A stretch of 64,000 bases of DNA, from assembly GCA_002364755.1 (NCBI GenBank), contig DEZI01000028.1:159888-223887 (forward strand), read 5' to 3'. Every line of letters begins with the position of its first letter. Positions within the stretch are counted from its first letter, which is position 1. This document shows, in pieces, positions 43,311-51,728 of this stretch. A model generated the notes under the pieces. It was given only the letters and a program-made list of their open reading frames with translations. It was not told the DNA's origin and searched no databases. Both the position numbers and the translations under genes were made by a program. Source of the DNA: Stenotrophomonas maltophilia (GTDB taxonomy: Bacteria; Pseudomonadota; Gammaproteobacteria; Xanthomonadales; Xanthomonadaceae).

Positions 43311-44666
43311 ATGAAGCGTAGGGAATTCATCGCGGCCGGTGCCGCCGTCGCCGCCAGCAGCCTGCTGCCGCAGACGCCCGCCTGGGCGGCAGGGCGCAAG
43401 GTGCGCCTGGCCCTGATCGGTACCGGCATGCGGGGCCTGGTGCTGCTGAAGGAGCTGGTGCGCCGGGACGACGTGGAGGTGGTCGCGCTGTGCGACATCG
43501 AGCCGATCATGCTGGGCCGTGGTGTGGAGATGGTGACCAAGGCCGGCAAGCCCGCGCCGAAGACCTACGGCCACGACCGCGACACCAACGCGTGGAAGCG
43601 CCTGCTGGAACAGAAGGGCATCGATGGTGTGGTCATCGCCACGCCGTGGGAATACCACGCACCGATGGCGATTGCCGCGATGCAGGCCGGCGTGGCCGTC
43701 GGCTGCGAAGTGGTGGCCGGCATCACCCTGCAGGACCACTGGGAGGTGCTGAAGACCCAGCTCGACACCGGCACGCCGTACATGCTGCTGGAAAACGTCT
43801 GCTACCGCCGCGACGTGATGGCCGCGCTGCAGATGGTGCGGCAGGGGCTGTTCGGCGAACTGGTGCACCTGCAGGCCGGCTACCAGCACGACCTGCGCGG
43901 GGTGAAGTTCAATTCCGGCGATCCCAGCCAGCCCTACGACAGCGGCGTGGAGTTCGGCCCCAAGGGCTGGAGCGAAGCGCGCTGGCGCACCGAGCACTCG
44001 GTGCAGCGCAATGGCGAGCTGTACCCCAGCCACGGCATCGGCCCGTGCGCGATGTACACCGGCATCAACCGCGGCAACCGCTTCACCCACATCAACGCGT
44101 TCGCCACCAAGGCGCGCGGCCTGCACGAGTACACGGTTGCCAAGAGCGGTGGCACCACCCACCCAAGCACCAAGGTCAAATTCAAGCTGGGTGACATCGT
44201 GACCACCACCCTGGCCTGCGAGAACGGCGAGACGATCCTGCTGCAGCACGACACCTCGCTGCCGCGCCCGTATTCGATGGGCTTCCGCGTGCAGGGCACC
44301 AAGGGCCTGTGGATGGACGTGAACCAGTCGATCCACATCGAAGGCCGCAGCCCGCCGCACCAGTGGGAAGCCTTCAAGACCTACCAGGACCAGTACGAGC
44401 ACCCGCTGTGGAAGCAGAACGCCGACACGGCCGCCAGCGCCGGCCACGGTGGCATGGACTGGTTCGTCATCCACGCCTTCGTGGAAGCGCTGAAGGCCAA
44501 GGCACCGATGCCCATCGACATCTACGATGCGGTGACCTGGAGCGCGATCACGCCGCTGTCCGAGCAGTCGATCGCCAATGGCTTCCAGACGCTGGAATTC
44601 CCGGATTTCACCGCCGGCGCGTGGAAGCAGCGCAAGCCGATCTTCGCGTTCGACGGCAAGTACTGA
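43311..44666 (+). CDS. GH109 alpha-N-acetylgalactosaminidase (NAD-dependent)
   Basis: A 451-residue Gfo/Idh/MocA-fold glycosidase of family GH109, which removes alpha-linked GalNAc with a bound NAD redox cycle. A Tat-type signal peptide (MKRREFIAAGAAVAAS) is followed by the NAD site VRLALIGTGMRGLVLLKEL and CDIEPIMLGRG. Blocks shared with the Elizabethkingia enzyme, as I recall it, are ALCDIEP, LLENVCYRRDVMAALQMVR, LVHLQAGYQHDLRG, NGELYPSHGIGP and KARGLHEYTV. The twin-arginine signal fits export in folded form with cofactor. ATG 43311 has GAGGAG ~11 bases upstream; a GTG three codons earlier is less likely. It is last in the plus-strand operon. Confidence 0.92.
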   Translation: MKRREFIAAGAAVAASSLLPQTPAWAAGRKVRLALIGTGMRGLVLLKELVRRDDVEVVALCDIEPIMLGRGVEMVTKAGKPAPKTYGHDRDTNAWKRLLEQKGIDGVVIATPWEYHAPMAIAAMQAGVAVGCEVVAGITLQDHWEVLKTQLDTGTPYMLLENVCYRRDVMAALQMVRQGLFGELVHLQAGYQHDLRGVKFNSGDPSQPYDSGVEFGPKGWSEARWRTEHSVQRNGELYPSHGIGPCAMYTGINRGNRFTHINAFATKARGLHEYTVAKSGGTTHPSTKVKFKLGDIVTTTLACENGETILLQHDTSLPRPYSMGFRVQGTKGLWMDVNQSIHIEGRSPPHQWEAFKTYQDQYEHPLWKQNADTAASAGHGGMDWFVIHAFVEALKAKAPMPIDIYDAVTWSAITPLSEQSIANGFQTLEFPDFTAGAWKQRKPIFAFDGKY

Positions 44667-44680
44667 TCTGTGCCCCCACG

Positions 44681-44703
44681 GTAGCGCCGGGCCATGCCCG
44701 GCG
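44681..44703 (+). repeat. SMAG/REP palindrome
   Basis: GTAG followed by CGCCGGGC-cat-GCCCGGCG, 14 bases after the GH109 stop. Confidence 0.88.
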
Positions 44704-44718
44704 TTGCTGTTTCTGGCT

Positions 44719-44806
44719 GCACTACACTACGGCCCACGCTACCGGCGGAGCCCCAACCCATGGCATGGCAGAAGATCATCGACCTGCCGGACCAGCGTTT
44801 CATCCG
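44719..44806 (+). repeat. Direct repeat, copy 1: broken 5' end of a DKNYY-type gene
   Basis: About 88 bases very similar to 44907-44994, covering the promoter-like CACTACACT, the GGCGGAG ribosome site, the ATG and 17 codons (MAWQKIIDLPDQRFIRP). This copy ends three codons later at a TAG supplied by a REP head, giving a 20-residue relic ORF (44760-44822). It looks like a partial duplication cut off by REP sequence. Confidence 0.72.
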
Positions 44807-44818
44807 TCCCTGTCTCCT

Positions 44819-44842
44819 GTAGAGCCGAGCCCATGCTCGGCT
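44819..44842 (+). repeat. SMAG/REP palindrome
   Basis: GTAG followed by AGCCGAGC-cca-tGCTCGGCT. It interrupts the duplicated gene start, and its TAG ends the relic ORF. Confidence 0.87.
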
Positions 44843-44906
44843 GCCTTTCGCTGCACGGCAGCGCGCCCCCGCAGATTCGAGCTTGCTCGACTGCTCCTGC
44901 GGCCGC

Positions 44907-44994
44907 CCGCACTACACTGTGGCCCCACCACCGGCGGAGCCCAACCCATGCCATGGCAGAAGATCATCGCCCTGTCGGACCAGCGTTTCATCGG
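44907..44994 (+). repeat. Direct repeat, copy 2: intact 5' end of the DKNYY-like gene
   Basis: Intact partner of the repeat at 44719-44806; it runs from CGCACTACACT through the ATG at 44948 to the codons for QRFIG. Confidence 0.72.
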
Positions 44995-45643
44995 TTCGTA
45001 CGGCATCGAGTACTGGAGCGTCCACGACGGCCAGGTTTTCCACCAAGGGCGGCCGCTGCGCAACGCCGACGCCGCCAGTTTCGAGTTCATGCCAGCGCGC
45101 CACTTCATGGGTCGCGATGCCCATGCGGTCTACCACGCGTGGACGCGGCTGCCTGCCATTGATCGCGACAGCTTCCGCCAGTGCGGCGCGTACTGGTTGG
45201 ATGACCGCGCCGTCTACTTCGAGTACGAGACTTCGCTGAAGGCCCTGCCTGGGGCGGAATGCACGACGTTCCGCGACATCGGTGGAGGCTATGGTGCGGA
45301 TAACGAGGGGGGCTGGTACTGCGGCCGGCGGATGAAGCACTGCCGGCGTGGGGACCTGCTGCAGGGGGTGGCAGAGGACCCGCTGTACGCCGTTGATGAC
45401 AGCAACGTCTACTGCGATGGGAAGCCGCTTCCCGGGGTGGATCGCGCGCGCTGGCGTCTGCTGGGCGGGTACTTTTCGGGCGATGGCAGCCGGGTCTACT
45501 ACCTGGAACGGAAGCTGCCGCGGGTGGATGCGGCGACGTGGCGCTGGCTGGAAGGGGGCTGGTCGGGGGATGCGACGCAGTTGTTCAACATGTACCAAGT
45601 CGAGAAGGACCCTGAGCTGCGGGCGCTGCATGGACTTGGGTGA
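44948..45643 (+). CDS. DKNYY family protein
   Basis: A 231-residue protein built from repeated DKNYY-like units, in which a Tyr-rich strand is followed by a predicted turn and a D/G-rich loop. Examples are YWSVHDGQVFHQGRPL, AYWLDDRAVYFEYETSLKAL, LYAVDDSNVYCDGKPLPGVD and GYFSGDGSRVYYLERKLPRVD. The family is of unknown function and often surface-linked, but no signal peptide is visible here. Start at ATG 44948 after GGCGGAG. A truncated copy of its first codons lies ~190 bases upstream. It is convergent with the tRNA gene. Confidence 0.82.
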   Translation: MPWQKIIALSDQRFIGSYGIEYWSVHDGQVFHQGRPLRNADAASFEFMPARHFMGRDAHAVYHAWTRLPAIDRDSFRQCGAYWLDDRAVYFEYETSLKALPGAECTTFRDIGGGYGADNEGGWYCGRRMKHCRRGDLLQGVAEDPLYAVDDSNVYCDGKPLPGVDRARWRLLGGYFSGDGSRVYYLERKLPRVDAATWRWLEGGWSGDATQLFNMYQVEKDPELRALHGLG

Positions 45644-45792
45644 CTGGGACGGGCGCGCGGAGGCTCGCGATGACGACCGGCCATGGCACTTTGCCGCCGG
45701 CTGAAGCGCTGGGCGGTGAGGCTCTGGGAGCTGGGGTGTTGCTGGGGGGGGCGTCCTGCTAGGAGGCGGGGCCTGACGGGAGCAGGGGAAGA

Positions 45793-45869
45793 TGGCGCGC
45801 CCGGAGGGATTCGAACCCCCGACCAATGGCTTCGGAAGCCACTACTCTATCCGGCTGAGCTACGGGCGC
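45793..45869 (-). tRNA. tRNA-Arg (anticodon CCG)
   Basis: A 77-base cloverleaf with encoded CCA on the minus strand. Acceptor GCGCCCG/CGGGCGC, D-arm GCTC/GAGT, anticodon stem GTGGC/GCCAT with loop TTCCGAA (anticodon CCG, reads CGG) and T-arm GGGGG-TTCGAAT-CCCTC. It lies just upstream of the lower-G+C polysaccharide region, a common insertion neighbourhood, although no attachment repeat was found. Confidence 0.96.
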
Positions 45870-45958
45870 GCAGGCCGGCTAGTGTAGCCTACTTTGGGAT
45901 CGCAGGAAGACCCGCTGGCAAATACACGACAGGTTTTCTACAGGGCGGGCCGTCCGGC

Positions 45959-47041
45959 TTATTGAGCCCGCGTGCCCTGCAGTCTGGCTCGGCTTCGGTC
46001 CAACGCCGATTCGAAGCGCTTCACGCTTCCCCCAAGGAAGAAGAAGCTGTCGGGTTGTTCCGCAGTGGTCGTTAGGTAGAAGTTCTTCAGAGCGCGATCC
46101 TCTGGCAGGTAACGGCCCAGCAGCCGCAATCCAGGCAGTGACTCACTGGGATCTTGTGGGCCCACCTTCTTGGCGATAGGGCCATCCTTCCCCTCACTGA
46201 GGTCCAAGAGGATTACGCGTGTGAGGCGGGAAAGTGCAGCCTGATTACTGCCTCCTGTTACGTGATCCATGGCGGCCAAGGGAATCGCAGCGAACAGGTG
46301 ATAATGGGTTGCGCGCTTTCCCCGCGCAACTTCAGCTGGCAGCATCCCCAGTTCATTTATCTGCGAAGTGCCGCGCGCAAGAACGCGCTTGCCGGCGTCC
46401 TCAATCGCGGTGTCCTTGAGCACGGCCCCTGAAAGAATGAGGGAGAGACCGTTCCAGTAGAAGTGATTGTCAGCCGGCTGGGACCGGAAGAACGCTTCTG
46501 TCTCGGCTGCCGCGCTGCTGATCCACTTCCTTGTCGGTGAATCAAGCGCCTTGTCCAGATGGTCATCGTCGATACTCAACAACGTCGTCAACGTCGCAAC
46601 CATCAACCAGTCTCGATAATAGCGGTCTTCCTTGCTCTTTGGCTCCGTCAGATATGCATTCTGTGCCATCTCATGCACGAGACCGAAAATACACTCGCCT
46701 ACCTGTCGTCGGTCAGCATCATCTGCTTTCGAGTAGTCATCCGCCAGACGATTCAGCAAGACCACCGGTGCTGCCACTCTTGCGCGGACGGGTTTCTGTT
46801 GATCGACCGCCTTGGGATTCATCGTGGAGAACGTAGCATCCACGGACGGACCGTAGTATCGGGAAACGATACCCATTTCAGGTGAGATGCCAGGGGTTTT
46901 CGGACAAGAGTATCCTGCTGCACTTGCGCCTCCGGCGCAGAGCAGAAGAGGCAGCAAGAAGGGCGCCCGGAATAGCTGGGCACCAGAAGCGAAGCGTCCG
47001 TGCATTACAGAGCTATCAATTTCCATGATACGGCCCATCAT
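45959..47041 (-). CDS. PL5 alginate-lyase-like secreted protein
   Basis: A 360-residue protein with an internal signal-like helix (APFLLPLLLCAGGASA, cleaved about residue 42), so periplasmic. The fold region matches PL5 polysaccharide lyases (AlgL, A1-III, the Stenotrophomonas polyuronate lyase): NHFYWNGLSLILSGAVL (~190) and GMLPAEVARGKRATHYHLFA (~230). By recollection of PL5, the Asn-His pair and the Arg are kept, but the catalytic Tyr (Arg+7) is Phe here. It may bind or trim the polymer made by the locus; activity is uncertain. Its start overlaps the flippase stop (ATGA), supporting co-translation. Confidence 0.8.
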   Translation of the reverse strand: MMGRIMEIDSSVMHGRFASGAQLFRAPFLLPLLLCAGGASAAGYSCPKTPGISPEMGIVSRYYGPSVDATFSTMNPKAVDQQKPVRARVAAPVVLLNRLADDYSKADDADRRQVGECIFGLVHEMAQNAYLTEPKSKEDRYYRDWLMVATLTTLLSIDDDHLDKALDSPTRKWISSAAAETEAFFRSQPADNHFYWNGLSLILSGAVLKDTAIEDAGKRVLARGTSQINELGMLPAEVARGKRATHYHLFAAIPLAAMDHVTGGSNQAALSRLTRVILLDLSEGKDGPIAKKVGPQDPSESLPGLRLLGRYLPEDRALKNFYLTTTAEQPDSFFFLGGSVKRFESALDRSRARLQGTRAQ

Positions 47042-48345
47042 CGGCGAAGTTTTGATCGTAGCTTCTCTGCCAGTGCGCGCATGCCCCCCAAGTCTTCCCG
47101 ACTAATGATCAGGAATCGATGGATTGGCATATCGAGGACTATCCGATAGACAAGCAGGAAGGAAATCGTCAGGACGACGTTCGATATCAGCATTGAGAAT
47201 GCCGCGCCGTTTAGACCATACGCCTGTGTCAGAGGTCCCGCCGTAGCGATGTTCAGCAGAACTCCCGGCAACATGAGTAGGAAAACCCTGAACGGTGAGA
47301 GGACAACCGAGAGGCTGGGGAAAAGGATGGTCCACGGAGCGCCACTCAGCGTTGCGGCCACCAGTAGAACGAAAAGCCAGCCTTCAGCAGAGAACTGTGG
47401 ACCCAAAAGGAGCGGTACGGCTGTGTCCGAGGTCGCAACCATTGCAATCGACACCACGGCGAACAGGAGCATGGACGTCCGGGACATCGAAGCGCTGTTC
47501 TCCACGGCCTCCTTCGTACTTGTTGAGCGGACGCTGTAGGAGAAGGCAACGACAGCGATGGCCATCCCAACCTCGGTAATGATCTCGGTAAGGCGTTGAA
47601 GAGCAAAGAAGGTACCGGCGGCATCACTTGACGACGTGTGGCTGACCACCAGAAACGAGGCTCGCTTCGCTGCGTTCATCAGCAGGACCGACAGCATGAA
47701 GAGGCAGCCACGACTGACGAGCTTCCAAGCGAGGGAACCGGCCACATTGGATGCCGAGCGGATTGCGGGCAACTGCTTGGCAAATAGGTAGAGTGCCGCC
47801 GCCACCTGCGATGCAGCCAAGACCCAGGTGGCGCTGAGCAGCGTGAATGTGCCTGGAATCGCGAGCAGGGCAAGCGTACCGATCAGCAGTGCGAGTCGGG
47901 AAGCAAGTTCGGATCGATTGAAAAGCTTGATGTCCCCGGTACCAAGCGTGGTCCCCTGCATCATGCGCAGGTAGAGCATCCCGGCAAGCAGTAGCGAAAA
48001 CGGTGCGAGGAAGTCCATCACATCCATGCCGAGATCCGAGCTCCGGAGAGTCAGATAGGCAGCAGGAACTCCTAGCGCCGACAGGGCCAACCAGAGCCCA
48101 AAACCACTACGCGTGTAGTCAGCACAGAGAGCCGGCTGCTTGCCGATGAATACGGCAAGAGAGTTGCGTGTACCCAGGTCAAGGATCGTAGAGTAGATCA
48201 GTGTTGTAGAGAAAATGAACCCATAGATCGCCATCTCGGTCAGCGAAAGCTGGCGAGCCACGGCCAAAAAGACCAGGAGATTTATCGATTTGGCGCCAAA
48301 TCGAGTGATGATCGTGGTCAGCGTATCAAGTGCGCGTTTGGCCAT
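47038..48345 (-). CDS. Polysaccharide flippase, Wzx-like
   Basis: A 435-residue multi-pass membrane protein with 12-14 predicted helices and no long soluble domain, typical of Wzx/MOP flippases that move undecaprenyl-linked repeat units across the inner membrane. The N-terminus (RFGAKSINLLVFLAVARQLSLTEMAIYGF) follows the family pattern, with further helices through LLGPQFSAEGWLFVLLVAATLSG. It lies between the lyase-like and propeller genes. Codon use and G+C are lower than in the flanking housekeeping genes. Confidence 0.86.
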   Translation of the reverse strand: MAKRALDTLTTIITRFGAKSINLLVFLAVARQLSLTEMAIYGFIFSTTLIYSTILDLGTRNSLAVFIGKQPALCADYTRSGFGLWLALSALGVPAAYLTLRSSDLGMDVMDFLAPFSLLLAGMLYLRMMQGTTLGTGDIKLFNRSELASRLALLIGTLALLAIPGTFTLLSATWVLAASQVAAALYLFAKQLPAIRSASNVAGSLAWKLVSRGCLFMLSVLLMNAAKRASFLVVSHTSSSDAAGTFFALQRLTEIITEVGMAIAVVAFSYSVRSTSTKEAVENSASMSRTSMLLFAVVSIAMVATSDTAVPLLLGPQFSAEGWLFVLLVAATLSGAPWTILFPSLSVVLSPFRVFLLMLPGVLLNIATAGPLTQAYGLNGAAFSMLISNVVLTISFLLVYRIVLDMPIHRFLIISREDLGGMRALAEKLRSKLRR

Positions 48346-48346
48346 G

Positions 48347-49693
48347 TCAGTCGGTGATCATCTGTGTGTCGGCAATCAAGACCTGTCTGAACCCGTTCAC
48401 AACACCATTGAACGCGACGCGCGAACCATCATTCGACCATACGGGATGCGGATCTATGCGGCGGGGACCGGACAGGTTCTTGGTATGGATCCAGCAAAGC
48501 GACCGCTCTTCGTTTGATTCAAGATCAATTAGACGGAGCGGGATGTCATCCTGCGAATTCCTGAAGCCCTCCGAGACATACGAGTCTGTCATCAAGTATC
48601 GTCCAGTCGGGTCAAGGCTGGGGTGGCCACTCCCCTTGTGCCCGGGAGCAACCGTCTCCAATCCACTTCCATCCGCTCTGAAACGGACGAACTCCATTTG
48701 CCGCCCCTTTGGCCGAAGATTCATCAGGATGTGCTCGCCATCGGGAGTCCAATTTGGATGGTGGCCCCCCACGCGCCAAAGTGAGTCGGGCATTGCAAGT
48801 TTGATATCCGAACCATCGAGCTTCATTGTTACAAGCTGGACGGGTGTACCACCGCGGTAGCGCACACCAGTGCTGAACAGGACGGCAAGCAATCGTGTAT
48901 TGCTCGAGTTGACCTTGATGTTGAACACGTAATAGGTGCTTCCCGCCAGTCCTTCCTGGCCCGGCAGGCAGTCGACGATTTCCTTGACGCTGACCAACAG
49001 CTTCGACTCACCCGTAGCCAGGTCCGTCCGCCAGATCCCTTCGGTGGAGCTCAACGGTATTGATTGGCGCTTCTTGCCTGTCAGCGGATCGGCCACGCCG
49101 TATCCGGGAATGATTGCGTTCACATACTCGATGTTAGGTGCATACGAATATCGCTTGTCCGGAGACAGCCCGTAGATGGGGCCCCCGAGCGGGACGCTTG
49201 CCCCGCTTCTGCGATCAATTCGCACGCCCGTGCCTCGACCATCCACGACATCATTGCAGTAGAGGGTGTCATCGGTTTCTCCCCATTGGACGTTCGCTCC
49301 CAACTGCGCACCCCAGCCAGTGGTCTCATGAACCACTTCGCAGCTGCCATCGATCAGGTCGATCAGGCAGACGCGTGCCTTGTCACCTGGAATCGGAATG
49401 CGCTCAATGAAGGGAACTTGGGTGACCGCAAGGTATCGCCCGCTTGGAGAGAACGGATCGACATCGAAGAAGGTGGTCATGTAGTGGCCGGACGACGGTG
49501 TGACCGAGAAAACAGGCACTGTGCTGTCCTGCGGGCGATAAGGAATCGCGGGCGAAGCCATATGCCTCGCTGCGTCACCCCATTCACGCATCGGGCCGCG
49601 GCAATGTGCAAAGACCTCCCTTGCAATCTCAGGGGCCTCCTTCACCTTGCGCTTGAGGTACTTCAGGTTGTTTACAAGGATCTGGGTATTCAT
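48347..49693 (-). CDS. PD40-type beta-propeller protein, possible lyase-like
   Basis: A 448-residue protein of TolB/WD40-like (PD40) blades without signal peptide or membrane segment. Blades contain FSPSGRYLAVTQVP, WGETDDTLYCNDV, GLSPDKRYSYAPN and three successive His-bearing units: GGHHPNWTPDGEHILMN (~330), GSGHPSLDPTGRYLMTD (~375) and DPHPVWSNDGSRVAFN (~425). A similar His arrangement binds metal in PL22 oligogalacturonate lyases, so a distant lyase or sugar-binding role is possible, but this is inference. The N-terminal ~60 residues are helical (NNLKYLKRKVKEAPE). It sits one base after the flippase start. Confidence 0.65.
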   Translation of the reverse strand: MNTQILVNNLKYLKRKVKEAPEIAREVFAHCRGPMREWGDAARHMASPAIPYRPQDSTVPVFSVTPSSGHYMTTFFDVDPFSPSGRYLAVTQVPFIERIPIPGDKARVCLIDLIDGSCEVVHETTGWGAQLGANVQWGETDDTLYCNDVVDGRGTGVRIDRRSGASVPLGGPIYGLSPDKRYSYAPNIEYVNAIIPGYGVADPLTGKKRQSIPLSSTEGIWRTDLATGESKLLVSVKEIVDCLPGQEGLAGSTYYVFNIKVNSSNTRLLAVLFSTGVRYRGGTPVQLVTMKLDGSDIKLAMPDSLWRVGGHHPNWTPDGEHILMNLRPKGRQMEFVRFRADGSGLETVAPGHKGSGHPSLDPTGRYLMTDSYVSEGFRNSQDDIPLRLIDLESNEERSLCWIHTKNLSGPRRIDPHPVWSNDGSRVAFNGVVNGFRQVLIADTQMITD

Positions 49694-49722
49694 CGATTGA
49701 AGCTCCGCCAGCTCAGCACGTT

Positions 49723-50505
49723 TCAGCTGTTACTACGATGGAAGCGCCACGCTTCCTGAAGGAACATGAGGGGAAAGACAACAGCGTCCTTCGCATAGCG
49801 GGCAAACAACCGGCGGGGGGCGGAAGTAAGCCGATGAAGCCACTCCAGGCCGACCTTTGCCATCCACGGAGGAGCTCTCCTGACACTGCCAGCCATGAAG
49901 TCAACGGTCGCGCCCGCGCAGATCGCCACACCGGGACCAAGCAGCGCAGAATGATCGTGGATCCAGTTTTCCTGCTTGGGCGCGCCCAGTCCGAGGATGA
50001 CGAAGTTCGCTTGGGCTTCGTTGATCATGGATACGATGGCGTTGGATTGTGCCGCATCCTCCTCGAAACCCATTGGCGGGCTGTAGGCTCCCACCACTTT
50101 CAACGATGGGTAGTGCCGGCGGATGTGGTCGGCCGCGCGCTCAGGGACGTCGCCCAGCCCGCCGAGGACGAAGACCGCGAGCGGTTGCCCAAGCCTGTCG
50201 GCGTGCGCCAGCACGGCTGGAACTAGGTCGCTGCCAGCGACCCGTTCTGGAACGGGGTGGCGAAGGATGCGACAGGCAGCAACAACGGGCCAGCCATCGG
50301 CGAACGCGTATGCGGCCTGGTCATACGCCCTTCGGAACCTGGTATTCGTGCGCAGGTTCACCACGTGGTCGATGTTGGGAGTAACAACATACTTCATCGA
50401 AGTTGCTGATACACATTCCTCACAGATGGCAGCGGCGGCCTCCTCCAGTCTCAAGAGGTCGACGGCAATGCCAAATACCCGTCGAGGTGGTGTCTTCATG
50501 CTCAC
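49723..50505 (-). CDS. WecB/TagA/CpsF (GT26) glycosyltransferase, GumM-like
   Basis: A 260-residue GT26 enzyme. The family motif VILGLGAPKQENWI is near residue 165, preceded by VVTPNIDHVVNLR (~40) and YAFADGWPVVAACR (~68). GumM in xanthan synthesis adds glucuronic acid to a lipid-linked unit, and WecG adds ManNAcA; this protein may likewise add a uronic acid, which fits the nearby ugd. It acts at the cytosolic membrane face. The start at 50505 is MSMKTPPRRVFGIAVD, with a second Met two codons in; it overlaps the polymerase stop by four bases. Confidence 0.9.
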   Translation of the reverse strand: MSMKTPPRRVFGIAVDLLRLEEAAAAICEECVSATSMKYVVTPNIDHVVNLRTNTRFRRAYDQAAYAFADGWPVVAACRILRHPVPERVAGSDLVPAVLAHADRLGQPLAVFVLGGLGDVPERAADHIRRHYPSLKVVGAYSPPMGFEEDAAQSNAIVSMINEAQANFVILGLGAPKQENWIHDHSALLGPGVAICAGATVDFMAGSVRRAPPWMAKVGLEWLHRLTSAPRRLFARYAKDAVVFPLMFLQEAWRFHRSNS

Positions 50506-51728
50506 TTTGACTGTGATCCTTCACGTGAGCTGATGGCCATCGAAACCATCAGCGTGACGAGGCAATAGAGTGTTACTGGCTTGGATGCGTAATTGGCGCC
50601 GGTGAGGCTGCCGAGAATCATGGTTACAACCATGAAGAAGGTATAGGAGTAAGGACGCTCCGGATCCTTGCGCGCGGATACGACAAGGTGGCTCAAGGCA
50701 AGCAGCACTACCAGCGTCATGCCCACGTAGCCGGTTTCGAAAAATGCCTGCAAAAAGCTGTTGTGTGGGTGCGGCGGGCGATAGAAGCCAGGCCACATAT
50801 GATCAAAAACGGCGTTGTCGAACGAGCCAAAGCCGTATCCCTTCCAAGGCGATAACATCGCTTCGTTGGCTGTCTTCATCCAGATCGTCGTGCGCCCGGT
50901 CAGGCTGGTGTCGACTCCTGCGTCAGCCAGCGTCGATTCGATGCCGGCCTGAAACGTCAGAGCAAAGGCAATCGCACCAATCGCCATCGCAGTAACAGTC
51001 CATCGCACTGGCTTTCGCATCGAGAATGAGGCGGTGAGCATAAGCGCGGCGATGACGAAAACCGAGTACAGGCGCGCATAGGCGAGATAGAAGACGCCGA
51101 CCATCACGGGAACCGCAAGGAGCACCCACCAGCGACGCGGGAACACCCTGTGCATATCACCGTTGAGCCAGACCAGGATGAGCAGGCCAAGCGCGCACCC
51201 TGTGAACAGGCCGAGTCGCAGCTGATGCTCGAAGATCCCACGCAGTTCCGGTCGATCTCCGGAGGAGAACGGCTGGAATGCCAGGGCGTGGTCCACGGGT
51301 ATTACGAGAAGAGATAGCACCGATGCAATTGCGCCGCACAGGAAGACATAGCGGACGACCAGCTCTACAGGTGCCGAGCTGATCATTATCGTTCCGAAGA
51401 ATATGACCGAAAGCAGCACAAGTTGGTACAGCGTATCGGCAAGCGATGGAGCCCATGTTGCACTGACCCCAATCAGCGCGAAATAGACGACAAGCAGTCG
51501 ATTGGAGGACATTACTGATGGCTTCGGGACGCGCCATCCATTGGCCAGCGCCACGCTGCCAACGGAAAGCGCAATCAGAAGAATCATCGCGAAATTTCCG
51601 GTCTTGATGCTCTCCAGGCGCGGGAGGTTGAGGTCGAGGCACATTGCACCTAGGACGAAGAACAGTACCGCGACCGACGGGACCCGAATGCCTTCTGACT
51701 GCGAATGACGTGATGGAGTCTCGTTCAT
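50502..51728 (-). CDS. O-antigen ligase/polymerase-like membrane protein
   Basis: A 408-residue protein with about 10-12 membrane helices and a larger periplasmic loop near residues 270-325 (GRTTIWMKTANEAMLSPWKGYGFG, then GFYRPPHPHNSFLQAFFETGYVGM). The PHNSFLQxxFExG stretch is the Wzy_C/O-antigen ligase (WaaL-like) signature. In this locus it most likely polymerises the repeat units (Wzy). It overlaps the pyruvyltransferase and GT26 genes by four bases each. G+C is lower than in the genome background. Confidence 0.85.
   Translation of the reverse strand: MNETPSRHSQSEGIRVPSVAVLFFVLGAMCLDLNLPRLESIKTGNFAMILLIALSVGSVALANGWRVPKPSVMSSNRLLVVYFALIGVSATWAPSLADTLYQLVLLSVIFFGTIMISSAPVELVVRYVFLCGAIASVLSLLVIPVDHALAFQPFSSGDRPELRGIFEHQLRLGLFTGCALGLLILVWLNGDMHRVFPRRWWVLLAVPVMVGVFYLAYARLYSVFVIAALMLTASFSMRKPVRWTVTAMAIGAIAFALTFQAGIESTLADAGVDTSLTGRTTIWMKTANEAMLSPWKGYGFGSFDNAVFDHMWPGFYRPPHPHNSFLQAFFETGYVGMTLVVLLALSHLVVSARKDPERPYSYTFFMVVTMILGSLTGANYASKPVTLYCLVTLMVSMAISSREGSQSK

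Noticed and set aside
45793..45869. tRNA-Pro (CGG) reading of the tRNA
   Set aside because: That came from reading the plus strand; the minus-strand loop is TTCCGAA, giving anticodon CCG, and the body is that of tRNA-Arg.
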